A stretch of DNA of 64,000 nucleotides, taken from positions 57,784-121,783 of the forward strand of contig CAYGZQ010000003.1 of assembly GCA_964354375.1 (NCBI GenBank), given 5' to 3'. Positions within the stretch are counted from its first letter, which is position 1. Each line of letters starts with the position of its first letter. Positions 1-9,420 of the stretch are shown in pieces. The translations under genes were made by a program, and so were the position numbers. The DNA is from CAYGZQ01 sp964354375 [NCBI: uncultured Planctomycetota bacterium] (lineage in GTDB: Bacteria; JAJVIF01; JAPKYR01). Under the pieces are notes generated by a model. The model was not told the origin of the DNA, ran no database searches, and saw nothing but the letters and a program-made list of their open reading frames with translations.

Positions 1-2489
1 GCCCAGTTGAACGGCCAGCCATATTCATTCCGCCCCCAGCCATATCGATCGTTGTACGTGGCGGGGGTCTCGTCGAACCTGACGTTATTGTTGTTGTAGT
101 ACTGCGCGGTATAGTACGGGGTACCCTCGATGTAGTCGGCGGGACGGGCCTCACTGTATTCGTAGTAGTATTGCTGTTTGTTGTGCAGGCTCGGATCGTC
201 GGGGACAGTGCCGACGCTCAGTCGGGCGTAGTTATCCCAGCATTCGTTCATCGGCGTCACCTGGGCGCCGAAAATCAGCTCTATGTACCATTCCTGCGTC
301 GTTGCGGCTAAGGCCGGATCGGTCAGTATGGGCAGCGGGGGCGATGCGATGACACTCCAGATGTGCTGCCGCATATAGCCGGAGTCCGGGTCCATCATCC
401 AGCATCCCCCGGATACTGCGCCACCGTATCCGGGTCTCTCGAACTGCCTGTAGAACGCCTGCTCATTTCCGCCGTACCCCATGGTCCACGGGAACTTGTC
501 CTGCGAGGCGCCGTCCGGCTCCGCGTTCTCGAGCTCGATGAACGCCCACTCGGTAGAGCCGACACTCTCGGAGTTCTTGTTACCCGCGACCGACCGGGCT
601 TTCACCATGAAGTAATACGATCCTCCGCTGTTGTATGCGCTCTGCCCGCTCAGCAGGTTCAGGCATGACCAAACCTCCGGCGGAGTTGTCCCTATCTCTT
701 TCCAGTTTTCCTGGTCGTCGTGAGGATCGCCGTCCCGGTATACGGCCCACTCGGCCACAACCCCCGACACCTGGCTTCCGTCCCACCTCACGACTATCGC
801 CGGTATATCGCTAGGGTTATTTATGTACTCGTAAGAATGAAGCGCAGTGCGTTTCACCGAAAGCTCCAGATTCAACCCGGACGTGGGGAACTCCGGCGGG
901 TCAGGCAGCTTGACATCCACCATCAGCGAAGCCTCGCTGTATCCGAAGGTGCCGTTCAGGTCTTTCACTCTGGTATCCACCGCATAGGAGCCCTCATCCG
1001 GGAAGCAGATGTCGATAGAGCCGTTCCCGAACGGGTGAATAGCGTCTATGTTTCCCGTCCCGTCGTTATACTCGGGCGGTGAGTCGTCTCCTATCTCCCA
1101 GGCAAAGACAAGGTCTTCGTTCAGGTCCTGGCAGTCGTAGTAGTTCTCGACGTTATAGGTATGCACCTCGCCGGCTGTTACCTCGATCGGACCTGTGACA
1201 GGCCCCAACTGCGGCGGAGAGTTCGTACCTACATATGGCTCGTACACCTGGTAAAGGGCCAGGGGCGCATCTTCAGAGCCCTCGAACGATATCGGTAGTT
1301 CTTCAGGGCCCACTGTATAGCTTCCGAGGGGGCTGGTTGCCGCCACCAGCACCAGGGGGTCGTAGGTCTCGAAATTGTCCGGCACCAGCTCGGCGGTGAA
1401 TGTCGAGATGTGAGCAGAATAGACATCCGAGCCTCCGACCTCCGTGGCGGGCACGAAATCCACGCCCAGGTCCGGCGATCCGATAAGCACCTGGTCGATC
1501 CCACCTGCTCCCTGCCACGTCGAGACATCGATCCTGACCTTCAGCACTCCACCGGATACCGGGCAGTCCTCCAACTGCGGGTCGAAATAGAGTGAGTTAG
1601 CCTCTTCGTAAATGTCGATGTTAAAGGGCTCGAGGGAGTTGGCCGAGATCGGGAAGTCATCGAAGGACTGCGGGGGGATGTTGGCGGGTCGTTCCCAGCT
1701 TGCATCGACAGCATAATTGAAGACCATGAAGTCCGCGGCGGCAGGACCGAAATTCAGGGAGTAATGGCGGCGATTGGTGGACGAGCATGAGAAGCGACCC
1801 CGTCCAACCAGAACCAGGGGCTCCATGACCTCGTCGTTCGCACCCAGTCCGTCGGCGAAGTACTTGTAGCCGTTCACCGTGCTCGTGAAATGTGCGGCCT
1901 TGTTCGGCTTGCCCAGAAGCCCGTCCTTGTACCCGAGAATCCCGCCGCCGGTGAATTCCGTGGGATTCCACCATCGCGTGTAACCGTCCGCGTTCTCGAG
2001 CCTGGTCTCGTCCGCTCCGGGCAGGACCAGGTACTCGCCGAGCAGGTAGTTCTCCCATGAACCCCTGGAGATGACGATCCCGCGAACGTCGAAGCCGGTG
2101 TACTCGGGATGGCCCGGTAGAGGGTGCTGCAGGATTATGTCCAGAGATACTTTGCCTTCGGGAACATCGACTTCGAGCGTCTTCGGATCATAGGTCAAGT
2201 ATTTGAGCATGACCGGCTCGAGGAGCGAGACGACATTCAGGTGCGCCGAGCTCTCTCGAAGGGGCACGATCTCAACCGTCTTCGTTCGGAGGTCCACCTG
2301 GAACCGCCACATGCCCCACAGGACGCGGTTTCCGCCCCCGATTTCGCCTTGGGATGTAAGCCGCATCCGATCGATGCCGGATGATGGATCGGGTACTACC
2401 GGGGGTGTTTGTCCGCAGCCCGGAAGCAACAACGCTGCGACCAAGAGGAGCGCTGCGGTAGCCGGCAGATGATTCGTCTTGGTTCTCAT
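1..2489 (-). CDS. Large secreted lipoprotein, C-terminus outside window
   Basis: Open reading frame from an ATG at 2489 running off the left edge; 829 codons are visible. The N-terminus has a lipoprotein signal peptide with lipobox LLPGC, so the protein is probably lipidated and exported. The first ~320 residues are clearly homologous to the protein at 55122-58913: both carry the stretch NADGYTRW, an EFT segment, and NGYKYFA in the same order. Beyond that come PKD/Ig-like regions and an Fn3-like segment (around 1.0-0.8 kb in the window). The SD is AGGA five bases before ATG. The function is unknown; an adhesive or structural surface role is an inference. It lies downstream of the PPIase gene but has its own promoter and a terminator in between. 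Confidence 0.85.
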   Translation of the reverse strand, partial: MRTKTNHLPATAALLLVAALLLPGCGQTPPVVPDPSSGIDRMRLTSQGEIGGGNRVLWGMWRFQVDLRTKTVEIVPLRESSAHLNVVSLLEPVMLKYLTYDPKTLEVDVPEGKVSLDIILQHPLPGHPEYTGFDVRGIVISRGSWENYLLGEYLVLPGADETRLENADGYTRWWNPTEFTGGGILGYKDGLLGKPNKAAHFTSTVNGYKYFADGLGANDEVMEPLVLVGRGRFSCSSTNRRHYSLNFGPAAADFMVFNYAVDASWERPANIPPQSFDDFPISANSLEPFNIDIYEEANSLYFDPQLEDCPVSGGVLKVRIDVSTWQGAGGIDQVLIGSPDLGVDFVPATEVGGSDVYSAHISTFTAELVPDNFETYDPLVLVAATSPLGSYTVGPEELPISFEGSEDAPLALYQVYEPYVGTNSPPQLGPVTGPIEVTAGEVHTYNVENYYDCQDLNEDLVFAWEIGDDSPPEYNDGTGNIDAIHPFGNGSIDICFPDEGSYAVDTRVKDLNGTFGYSEASLMVDVKLPDPPEFPTSGLNLELSVKRTALHSYEYINNPSDIPAIVVRWDGSQVSGVVAEWAVYRDGDPHDDQENWKEIGTTPPEVWSCLNLLSGQSAYNSGGSYYFMVKARSVAGNKNSESVGSTEWAFIELENAEPDGASQDKFPWTMGYGGNEQAFYRQFERPGYGGAVSGGCWMMDPDSGYMRQHIWSVIASPPLPILTDPALAATTQEWYIELIFGAQVTPMNECWDNYARLSVGTVPDDPSLHNKQQYYYEYSEARPADYIEGTPYYTAQYYNNNNVRFDETPATYNDRYGWGRNEYGWPFNW

Positions 2490-2664
2490 GATTCCTGAGG
2501 CCTTCCTGACGGGTTGGGACGCATGGCGACCCTCAAACAAGCTCCCGACTCTGTTTACCCAGTCACGACAACATTTAGATACATCTTACGAGAGTTTCGA
2601 TAGCAGCCCGGGTTTCCCGCTGCCTGTCCCCACCCTCCTGCATGCGCTTCCGATGAACGTAAAT

Positions 2665-2693
2665 ATTATAACAGAATACATGGTTTGTTAAAA
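2665..2693 (-). promoter_or_regulatory. Predicted sigma-70 promoter with extended -10
   Basis: On the minus strand TGtTATAAT (-10 hexamer at 2665-2670), 17 bp from a weak -35 TTTTAA (2688-2693). It would start the mRNA near 2658, leaving a leader of about 170 nt before the ATG at 2489. The rest of the 2490-2785 gap holds the PPIase terminator and no other gene that I can support. Confidence 0.5.
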
Positions 2694-2732
2694 GAAAAGC
2701 GGCGTACATGTCCGCTTCCTGCAATAAGTGGG

Positions 2733-2757
2733 AAAAAAGCCCGGCGTCATGCCGGGC
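2733..2757 (-). terminator. Rho-independent terminator of the PPIase gene
   Basis: On the minus strand a 7-bp GC stem (GCCCGGC / GCCGGGC, 5-nt loop) is followed by six T residues. It sits about 30 bases beyond the PPIase stop codon. Confidence 0.85.
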
Positions 2758-2785
2758 GGATCGGGATTCCATTGACTGTGCTGCT

Positions 2786-5023
2786 TCAGCCTGGGTTGCC
2801 CTCGGTCTGATCGAGCAGGTTGTTTCCCTCCTCGTTGGGAGCTCCTTCCTGAGGCGGAGCGGTGGGCTGAAGTAGCCTCGACTGCTCATCGATCGCAGCC
2901 TGGCGTTCCTGCTCGGCCTGTTCCTTCCTCGCCGTCAGCTCGTCGACCTTCTTCTGTACGGTGTCTCTCAGCTGGCTGAGCTGATCCCGCATCTGCTGGG
3001 TCAGAGGACCGTTTGGCGCCGGAATCGGCACCTCCGGCACCAGGACCTCCGTTGCGTCCGACGATTCACCGGCGACCGAAGGCTCGGTTCCGGCAGAAGA
3101 CGTATCGATATCGGCCCCATCGGCGGCGGAGCCTGTCAGCCCTTCCGACTGGCCTGCGGAAGCAGCCGGGGTCTCGGTCGTTTCCTCTTTGGCCTTGTCG
3201 ATCAAGGCAATGAACGGGGCGTCAAGCGACTCAAGCGTCAGACCCATCTCATCTTCCGGCAGCACCGGGTCGGTCCAGGCCTCCGGGCGCACTCCTCCGG
3301 CGAGCTCGAGCGCCCTGTCATCGAGACTGATCATCTGGTTCAGCACAGACACGACTTTCTGCTCAAGCTCGAAATCCTCGCTTGAATACTCATGGGCAAG
3401 GCTCAGGTCGGAAATGTCCCTGGCCATGAGCTGCTGCCGGGCGATATCAAGCTGAGCCCGCTGCCAATGAGCGAATGGAGCCATGTCCTCGAGCTCAAGG
3501 GAGCGGTCTATGTTCTTCAGCGCGATGGCGAAGAAGCCCTGTTCTTGCCTCTTGAGATCTTCCGGGAGCTCGGGGAACGTTCCTCCGAACGCTTCCGGGT
3601 TTGCCTGGAACTGAGCCCAGATGTCCTGCATCCATTTTCCCTCAACTCTGAAAGCTCTCGTGGCCCAGAGGTTGGCCGCGAGGTAGCGCAACCGCGCTTC
3701 GCCCATCTCCACCTCTACTCGGTTATCGAGTGCGACATCAAGCTTGGCGGCGTTTGTCCTGAGCGCTTCCTGGTAGTCGGCGGCGGCCAGGTCCCATTTC
3801 TCGTTGATGACATGATGCATGGCGCGAATCTCGGGATCGTAGATGACGATCTTCATCGTCGCCTCGTCCGCCCTCACCGCCTCCGATACCCGCTGCATCG
3901 GATCCTCGGCCTTCAGGTACAGGACTCTTATGGTCGCTTCCTCGTAGTCGGCGATCACTTCCTCGTCTGTGACAACAAGGTTCCCCTCGGCAGGCAGCTC
4001 AAGCTCGCCCGCCTCCACTTTCTTTCTCTTCTCCTCGAGCAGTTTCTGCCTGATCCCTTCCTTGGCGGACTCCCAGTCGGGACCGCTGGCGCCTGTCCTG
4101 CTCAACACTGTCACGAGCCATGCACCCATGTAGTCCGGCTGGTTGGTCGTGATCGTGAGACTGGTCTCCCCCACGGGAAGGCTGAAAGCGCTGTCGATGA
4201 CGGCTTTCGGGAGATCCTTGGAGTCATGCCTCACCATCGGCACCAGTCCGCCCGCTTCGCTCGAGGATGCGTGCTCCGAGTACTGCTTGGCAGCGTCGGA
4301 AAACGGCAGTCCGCCCACAATCTCTCCCCGGATAATGTCGCACCGAGCCGAGAGCTCCGCCATGATCTCGGTTTCCTTCTGCTTCGAGATCGTTGTCACG
4401 TACTGCTGAGCCGTCAGAGTCTGGCGAATGATTCTGCGAAGTCGGACGAGAGAGTTGGTCGGATCGTACTGCTTCAGCTTCATCTCGAACGCCTTGTCTT
4501 CCTTGGCGGAGGTGAAGAGGTCGGCGATTCGCTGAAGGATGCTCTTCGAGCCGGCCGACTCGACCTGAGGCATGAGCTGGTTGCGGTACTCGTTGACTTT
4601 CTCCTCGACCTGCTCGTCCGTCACCGTGATGCCGGTTGCAGCGGCCTTGATGTCGAAGTACTCCATGTCGATCATCTGACGGAGCGTCGAATACTTGACC
4701 GAAGCCGTCCATTCCTCGGGGTGCAGCACAGCCTCGCTGGAGGACTCCTGCCTCTTGAGCTGCGCGTCATAATCCCGGTAGAAATCCTCGTACGTGATCT
4801 TGTGATCCTGGATGGTCGCGATGGCATCGCCGGGACCGGTTGTTTGCGATCCGGGACCCTGCTCCCTCTGGTTTGCGCATCGCGATCCGCCGAAGCTAAG
4901 GCTCCCGCCGAACACGAGCGCGAGACCCGCGATTATGTATGCTATTCGGATCTTGTCGGGGTCTCTGAGAGTCGCAACGAGACCCTGTCCTCTTACTTTT
5001 CGACGACGTTTCTTACTGGCCAT
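2786..5023 (-). CDS. Membrane-anchored SurA/PpiC-like peptidyl-prolyl isomerase
   Basis: 745 residues. A basic N-terminus (KKRRRK) and one membrane segment (about 25-46) anchor it in the inner membrane facing the periplasm. Residues ~70-205 look like a SurA-type chaperone N-domain. Residues ~215-310 match a parvulin rotamase domain (GLPFSDAAKQYSEH, then a glycine pair and LPVGETS). This family helps fold outer-membrane and exported proteins. The remainder is unusual for the family: a long helical, TPR-like region, an acidic Ser/Thr/Pro-rich linker (~610-670) and a coiled coil (~685-725). SD GAGGAG lies five bases before the ATG and a strong promoter precedes it. The chaperone class is fairly sure; actual isomerase activity is not shown. 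Confidence 0.8.
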   Translation of the reverse strand: MASKKRRRKVRGQGLVATLRDPDKIRIAYIIAGLALVFGGSLSFGGSRCANQREQGPGSQTTGPGDAIATIQDHKITYEDFYRDYDAQLKRQESSSEAVLHPEEWTASVKYSTLRQMIDMEYFDIKAAATGITVTDEQVEEKVNEYRNQLMPQVESAGSKSILQRIADLFTSAKEDKAFEMKLKQYDPTNSLVRLRRIIRQTLTAQQYVTTISKQKETEIMAELSARCDIIRGEIVGGLPFSDAAKQYSEHASSSEAGGLVPMVRHDSKDLPKAVIDSAFSLPVGETSLTITTNQPDYMGAWLVTVLSRTGASGPDWESAKEGIRQKLLEEKRKKVEAGELELPAEGNLVVTDEEVIADYEEATIRVLYLKAEDPMQRVSEAVRADEATMKIVIYDPEIRAMHHVINEKWDLAAADYQEALRTNAAKLDVALDNRVEVEMGEARLRYLAANLWATRAFRVEGKWMQDIWAQFQANPEAFGGTFPELPEDLKRQEQGFFAIALKNIDRSLELEDMAPFAHWQRAQLDIARQQLMARDISDLSLAHEYSSEDFELEQKVVSVLNQMISLDDRALELAGGVRPEAWTDPVLPEDEMGLTLESLDAPFIALIDKAKEETTETPAASAGQSEGLTGSAADGADIDTSSAGTEPSVAGESSDATEVLVPEVPIPAPNGPLTQQMRDQLSQLRDTVQKKVDELTARKEQAEQERQAAIDEQSRLLQPTAPPQEGAPNEEGNNLLDQTEGNPG

Positions 5024-5078
5024 GTCTGCTCCTCAGGTAAAGCAACGCGAGAGCATCCCTCTCGCGGCACAATCTTTT

Positions 5079-5107
5079 ATCGTATGCCAAACCGGCTTCT
5101 TTGTCAA
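5079..5107 (-). promoter_or_regulatory. Sigma-70 promoter of the PPIase gene
   Basis: On the minus strand TTGACA (5102-5107), a 17-bp spacer and TACGAT (5079-5084). It is one of the best matches to consensus in the window and gives a leader of about 50 nt. It lies in the 310-bp divergent gap 5024-5333, which otherwise holds only the opposing promoter. Confidence 0.7.
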
Positions 5108-5272
5108 TTTTCCGTTGACACAGGTTATGGTTGCCCCGCTCATTCTCTCATTATCAGAGCCGCGAGCGTAAGCGAGCGGTCCTTCCCTGTCACCGACTGA
5201 TGTCACCAGTTGCCGTCGGGGGGGAACTTGCTCAGGAAGGCGTCATAGCCCCGGTCTTGATTTCAAATCCTC

Positions 5273-5301
5273 TTGACGGATCGAAATATACGTGTTACAA
5301 T
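5273..5301 (+). promoter_or_regulatory. Sigma-70 promoter of the amber-interrupted lipoprotein gene
   Basis: TTGACG (5273-5278), exact 17-bp spacer, TACAAT (5296-5301) preceded by TG. The start codon is at 5334, with a GGGAGGG Shine-Dalgarno before it. This intact promoter and RBS point to the ATG at 5334, not an internal codon, as the original start. Confidence 0.75.
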
Positions 5302-5333
5302 GAACTTAACAAATCAGGCTTGGGAGGGTTCTG

Positions 5334-8300
5334 ATGTGTTATCTTCCTCGCGCCGGCGTCTTGGCCTTTATTCTTCTGATTTCCCTGTCGTTTGCCTGTG
5401 ATGAAAGGGGCTTGCTTTCTCCAGAAGCGCCTTCAGTCAGGTCGGATCGGGGGGCGGCTGAGGAACCGCCGGAAGTCGATTGCCCCCCTGACCCCTAGGT
5501 CCCCGTTGAGCCTGAGCCTCGTCCTCAGCATTGGAGCGGTCCATGGCCGTTGTATCGATACCGATTCGAACCTGAGATTCCGATAGAGGAGCCATACATC
5601 CCGCCGAATCCACCCGAACCGGATCCATATATCGATGGGTCTGCTGCCGTGAGAGAGACGGTGCCCGGCATCGTGGAGCCTTCTCAGGGACTCGAGCCGG
5701 CTCCGATGCCACAGTACATCCCCGCGCCGCTGTCTACGGCGCCCTGTGAAGACCTCAACCCGGATTGCGATGCTGCCGATCCCAATGGCGACCCTGATGG
5801 CGATGGATTGCCGAATCAGGAGGAGCCTGATAACGACAACGACGGAATACCCGATGAAATGGACCTGGACTGTCTGATGGCGGGCGCTTGCGATAATCCG
5901 GGGAGCCCTGAATACGAAGCTTGCCACGATGATCCGGATGATCCTGATGATGATGACGATGGAATACCGGATGAATTCGACCCCGACTCGATAGACTCCG
6001 ATGCCGACGGCATCGTAGACATCTGTGAGGATTACTGCGATCCTGAAGACAAGGCGGCAGGCTACTGGGACTTACTTCACGAGTGTTTAGGCTCGTGGGA
6101 GGGCCAAGACGAATGGACAAATGATGAGGATTGTGATGGCGTCCCCGACCCATACGAGGATTGGTGGGATAATCGCGACACTGACGGCGACGACATACCC
6201 GATGTAAGCGATCCAGACGACGACAACGATGGTAGACCGGACGACGATGACGACGATGACGACGGCGATGGCATACTGGATGTGGCGGACCCGGACGGCG
6301 ACTGTGATAACGACGGGATTCCGAACCTCTACGACTGCGAGTCTCTATGCTACACCGGGCCTACGTGTTGTTGCCGGGCCGAAGGCGTTCTCCAGCCAAA
6401 GATATGGTGGCCGGGCGAGTTCAAAGAAATGAGCGAGTTTGACTACCTGGAGGTGATATTCATCAATTTCGGCGTTATAGATCATTGCCCCCCCTGCTAC
6501 GAGTTAGGGCCCTTCCCCCCGCCAAGATACCGCGTCTTCTTGTTTCTGAACGACGTTTTGGAGGCCGTATTCAGCACCGACGAGACGGAGACAAGAGTGC
6601 TCCCCGTTGCCGTATACCGCCGTGATGCGGCGCGCAATGTGCTTGGCAAATTCGTAGACGGGCAGAATGATCTTAAGCTAATAATCGAAGACCAGTGCTG
6701 CAAGAGAGTATTGGGCATTCAGAAGGATTTCACAGTGAATGCCACGGTCTCTTACAGAGTCAAGCCATACAGAATGACGTATATTGACCGTGCGGAATTC
6801 CCGGCTGGTTATGTGAATAACCCCCTTTATAACATGCAGGGGTTCGCCGGACAGGGCCAGATACACCAAACGGATCGTTATCAACATGTGTCTTTCAGCC
6901 TCCAGGACGAGCTGCCTCACTACTCCGTTTACCTTTCACCCGAATGGTATGAGGGCTGCGCCCCAAAGGATACCTTCGCGGCTTACAGGATGGGCTCCCA
7001 AGTCGGCGTTAAAGTGGATTTCTATAGCCCGGGGACTTACGCAGCCAGCGATCACCTTTTTCTCCTCCCCTACCAGGTAGCAGGTCTGGGACCACTGCAA
7101 CTCTACGCAGAAGCCCACATGGTTGTCGTTAACCGACAGAACCCAGGCGTTGTCAAACAAGGGACTATGAAGCCTGACAGTTCGTACGGCTATGATGTGG
7201 GCCGCCAGCTTCGCCTTATCCGTTGGGATGACGACGACAGAGTGAACGCGGACGATATTCTGAGCGCCCGATGGATTCTTCCCTCTCCGACATTCGATGG
7301 CGTGAACGCTTGGTACGACTTCCAGAATGGACAGATCATCGGCAACAAGGTTGAATTCACTTACTACGCCGGCGGTGTGTCGTGGGGACCTCCGGCTAAT
7401 GGCGGAATTATAGAAGAATTCAGGTTCTTCACCTCATACGCCCAGAACTGGACCTCTAGATCTCATCTCTGGCCGACTGATTTCGCCCTCGAGATGGTCG
7501 GACGCTATGCAAGCGGACTGACTAACCCGCAACAGATAATGACTGCAGTTACGGCGAGAATGCGAGGCCCGAACAACGTCTGGACCAGCGAGGTGAACGA
7601 TCTGAGTAATGTTACCCTGGACTATGACACAACCCAGCCCGGAAGTTATGACCCGTATAGGGCGTTTGATGAGCTTCACGGCCCTCCGGTGGACTACATA
7701 ATTTATCATTTGGAATGTGACGACTATGCTAACATCCTCACAAGATTCATGCGTGACCAGGGCATAGACGCGGAGTCATGGTATGTGTCCGCAGGTCATG
7801 ACTGCAACCAGCATCCGGGGGGACTGACTAAGAAGGAAAGGGTACGCATGTGGATGTATGCTCCCGGTGATCCCGGTGATCCCAATCCCCCGGCTTCTCC
7901 TCCTCCTTTATACAGACATCCCCCATGGCAGGCCGGATATCTACCGCGGAATGAACATTGGCCAATCGTTTATAACGACTTGCAGTGCTTAGACGGCGCC
8001 ACGGACACGTGGGGATTTAGGTTCCATCAGGTATGCGAGTACGACGACGACATCTATGACCCTGTGCTCTATGATGTGCAGAAGGGGATTGTGCCGTGGG
8101 ACCAATACAAGCAAGACTACCTGAGTATTTGGGATCGCACGTGGGATATTCCTCCGCCTCCTTTTCCCCCAGTCCCCGGTGACCCGTGGGTCGACTGCCT
8201 CATGTTCAAGCTGCCTTACCCCTGTGCGTACGGGGTCGCTGACGAGGAACACGAAGGGCTCAAATCTGTGCTACAGGTAGGTGTTGAGGATCGCGACTAT

Positions 8301-8438
8301 GTGTACAGAATCAAGCACAGCGGGTATCGCTATCCGGATCCTAACCCTGAGTCCAATCACCAGTACGTTGTTCCCCATTTCTACATTTGGAACTGGGAGC
8401 ATCCGATGGATGGGTGGCAACAACGGTTGGACCCATAA
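5334..8438 (+). pseudogene. TSP3-repeat / transglutaminase-like lipoprotein with in-frame amber codon
   Basis: Reading from ATG 5334, residues 1-22 form a lipoprotein-type signal peptide ending SLSFAC. Codon 55 (5496-5498) is TAG, yet the same frame stays open for a further ~980 codons to 8438. Pro/Glu-rich composition continues without a break across the TAG, so both sides once formed one protein. Residues ~147-340 are Asp-rich calcium-binding thrombospondin type 3 repeats (DNDNDGIPDE, DDDNDGRPD). Further on, ECDDYANIL (Cys795), RFHQVC (His898) and YDP (Asp909) fit a transglutaminase-like Cys-His-Asp triad. Without suppression only a 54-residue peptide is made. A restart at TTG 5550 would lack a signal peptide. 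Alternatives are a sequencing error, a recent nonsense mutation, or readthrough. Base composition looks more AT-rich than the flanks. Confidence 0.75.
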
Positions 8439-8472
8439 ATGGAGTACAATACTCTGCATAGGAGACAGCAAG

Positions 8473-9315
8473 ATGAATACATTACGAGGAATAACACGGA
8501 CGGCCCTGGTTTTAGCGGGGCTAGTGGCTGCGATGATGATGATCTCCTGTAGTGAAAGCCCGACGAGAGCGGAGGAATTCGTCGATATCGTTCCCTGGAA
8601 AGTCGATGTGAGAGTGCCGGGTCTACAGCTTGCCGATCTCTTTCCGGACGTTAGCAGCCCCATTCGCGTGGAGCCCAATTATATCTCCTTCCATGTTACA
8701 CAGGCGGTCGAAACGCCGCAGGTGTATTCGGACCAGATGCTGGCCCTGGAAATGACTGACGAGAGACAAGACGAGGTGAGGAGAGCACTCGAACGAGTAT
8801 TCCCCTCGTGGCTGGTCAGCGACAAGGTTCTGGCTCTTGTCAGACTCGATTCCCTCGATTCCTCAGAGTTCTGGATTGACAGCACTATGCACATGGGTGA
8901 TCTCAAGGGAGGGTATCAATACTGGTTCAGTCTGGCGATAAGGGTGGACGATGTCAGGATCGCGGTCGCAGGCGTCCCTGAGGCGGGATTGGCCGAGGCT
9001 TGCATACTGGCCGACTACAAGAGCATCGACGAATTCGATCAACTGGCTCACCAATATCTGAATCTCTCGGAGGACGAGAAGGCCGAAGACGATTATCGGC
9101 CAACACGGGGTCTGAGTACCGCGTCAGGCCTCATATGTGTCGACTCCGGCAGCTGGCGGACTGAGGGATACAGGATCAGAGTGGAGGAGGAATACCGGAA
9201 AGGACGTGTGCGCAGCTTCACCCGAGATTTCTCCTCGCCGGACGGCGGACAAACACTGACAACCATAGAGTTCAACCTATCCTACGGCCAAGAGGTCTCC
9301 AAGGGCGCCGACTGA
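8473..9315 (+). CDS. Lipoprotein of unknown function
   Basis: 280 residues from ATG 8473, with a GGAGA Shine-Dalgarno just upstream. The N-terminus is a signal peptide with lipobox MISC (Cys26), so it should be lipidated. No known domain was recognised. The mature part has mixed charge with alternating hydrophobic stretches, suggesting a globular beta-rich or alpha/beta fold. It starts 34 bases after the transglutaminase-like gene, so the two are probably co-transcribed and may act together at the envelope. A weak TACAAT at 8446-8451 might give an extra internal promoter. An upstream in-frame start inside the previous gene is unlikely because it would destroy the signal peptide. Confidence 0.75.
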   Translation: MNTLRGITRTALVLAGLVAAMMMISCSESPTRAEEFVDIVPWKVDVRVPGLQLADLFPDVSSPIRVEPNYISFHVTQAVETPQVYSDQMLALEMTDERQDEVRRALERVFPSWLVSDKVLALVRLDSLDSSEFWIDSTMHMGDLKGGYQYWFSLAIRVDDVRIAVAGVPEAGLAEACILADYKSIDEFDQLAHQYLNLSEDEKAEDDYRPTRGLSTASGLICVDSGSWRTEGYRIRVEEEYRKGRVRSFTRDFSSPDGGQTLTTIEFNLSYGQEVSKGAD

Positions 9316-9369
9316 TGGGTCGCGTCTCTCGATATTTTCGGCGTCCTCGTGGTTGATTCGGTCAAGAGA

Positions 9370-9400
9370 ATAACCACCAAGGCACCAAGGACACCAAGAA
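9370..9400 (+). repeat. Short CACCAAGG-type tandem repeat
   Basis: Three imperfect tandem copies of a CACCAAGg-like 8-9-mer lie in the short gap between the lipoprotein and the histidine kinase stop, followed by an A/G-rich tract. Such CACCAAGG tracts occur between genes in many environmental genomes. No function can be assigned. Confidence 0.5.
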
Positions 9401-9420
9401 GAAAAAGAAAGAAGATCCGG

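Noticed and set aside
3392-5200. 602-codon open frame on the plus strand opposite the PPIase gene
   Set aside because: It is antisense to a protein with clear signal anchor and rotamase motifs, has no RBS or domain, and such frames are common opposite GC-rich genes.
5496-5498. UAG recoded as an amino acid (e.g. pyrrolysine) across this genome
   Set aside because: Many genes here end in TAG at the expected place (ispD, ispF fusion, lspA, tgt, ccdA), so UAG is a normal stop.
5550-8438. TTG at 5550 as the true start of the TSP3 protein
   Set aside because: It has no RBS and gives no signal peptide, while an intact promoter, RBS and signal peptide lie upstream in the same frame.
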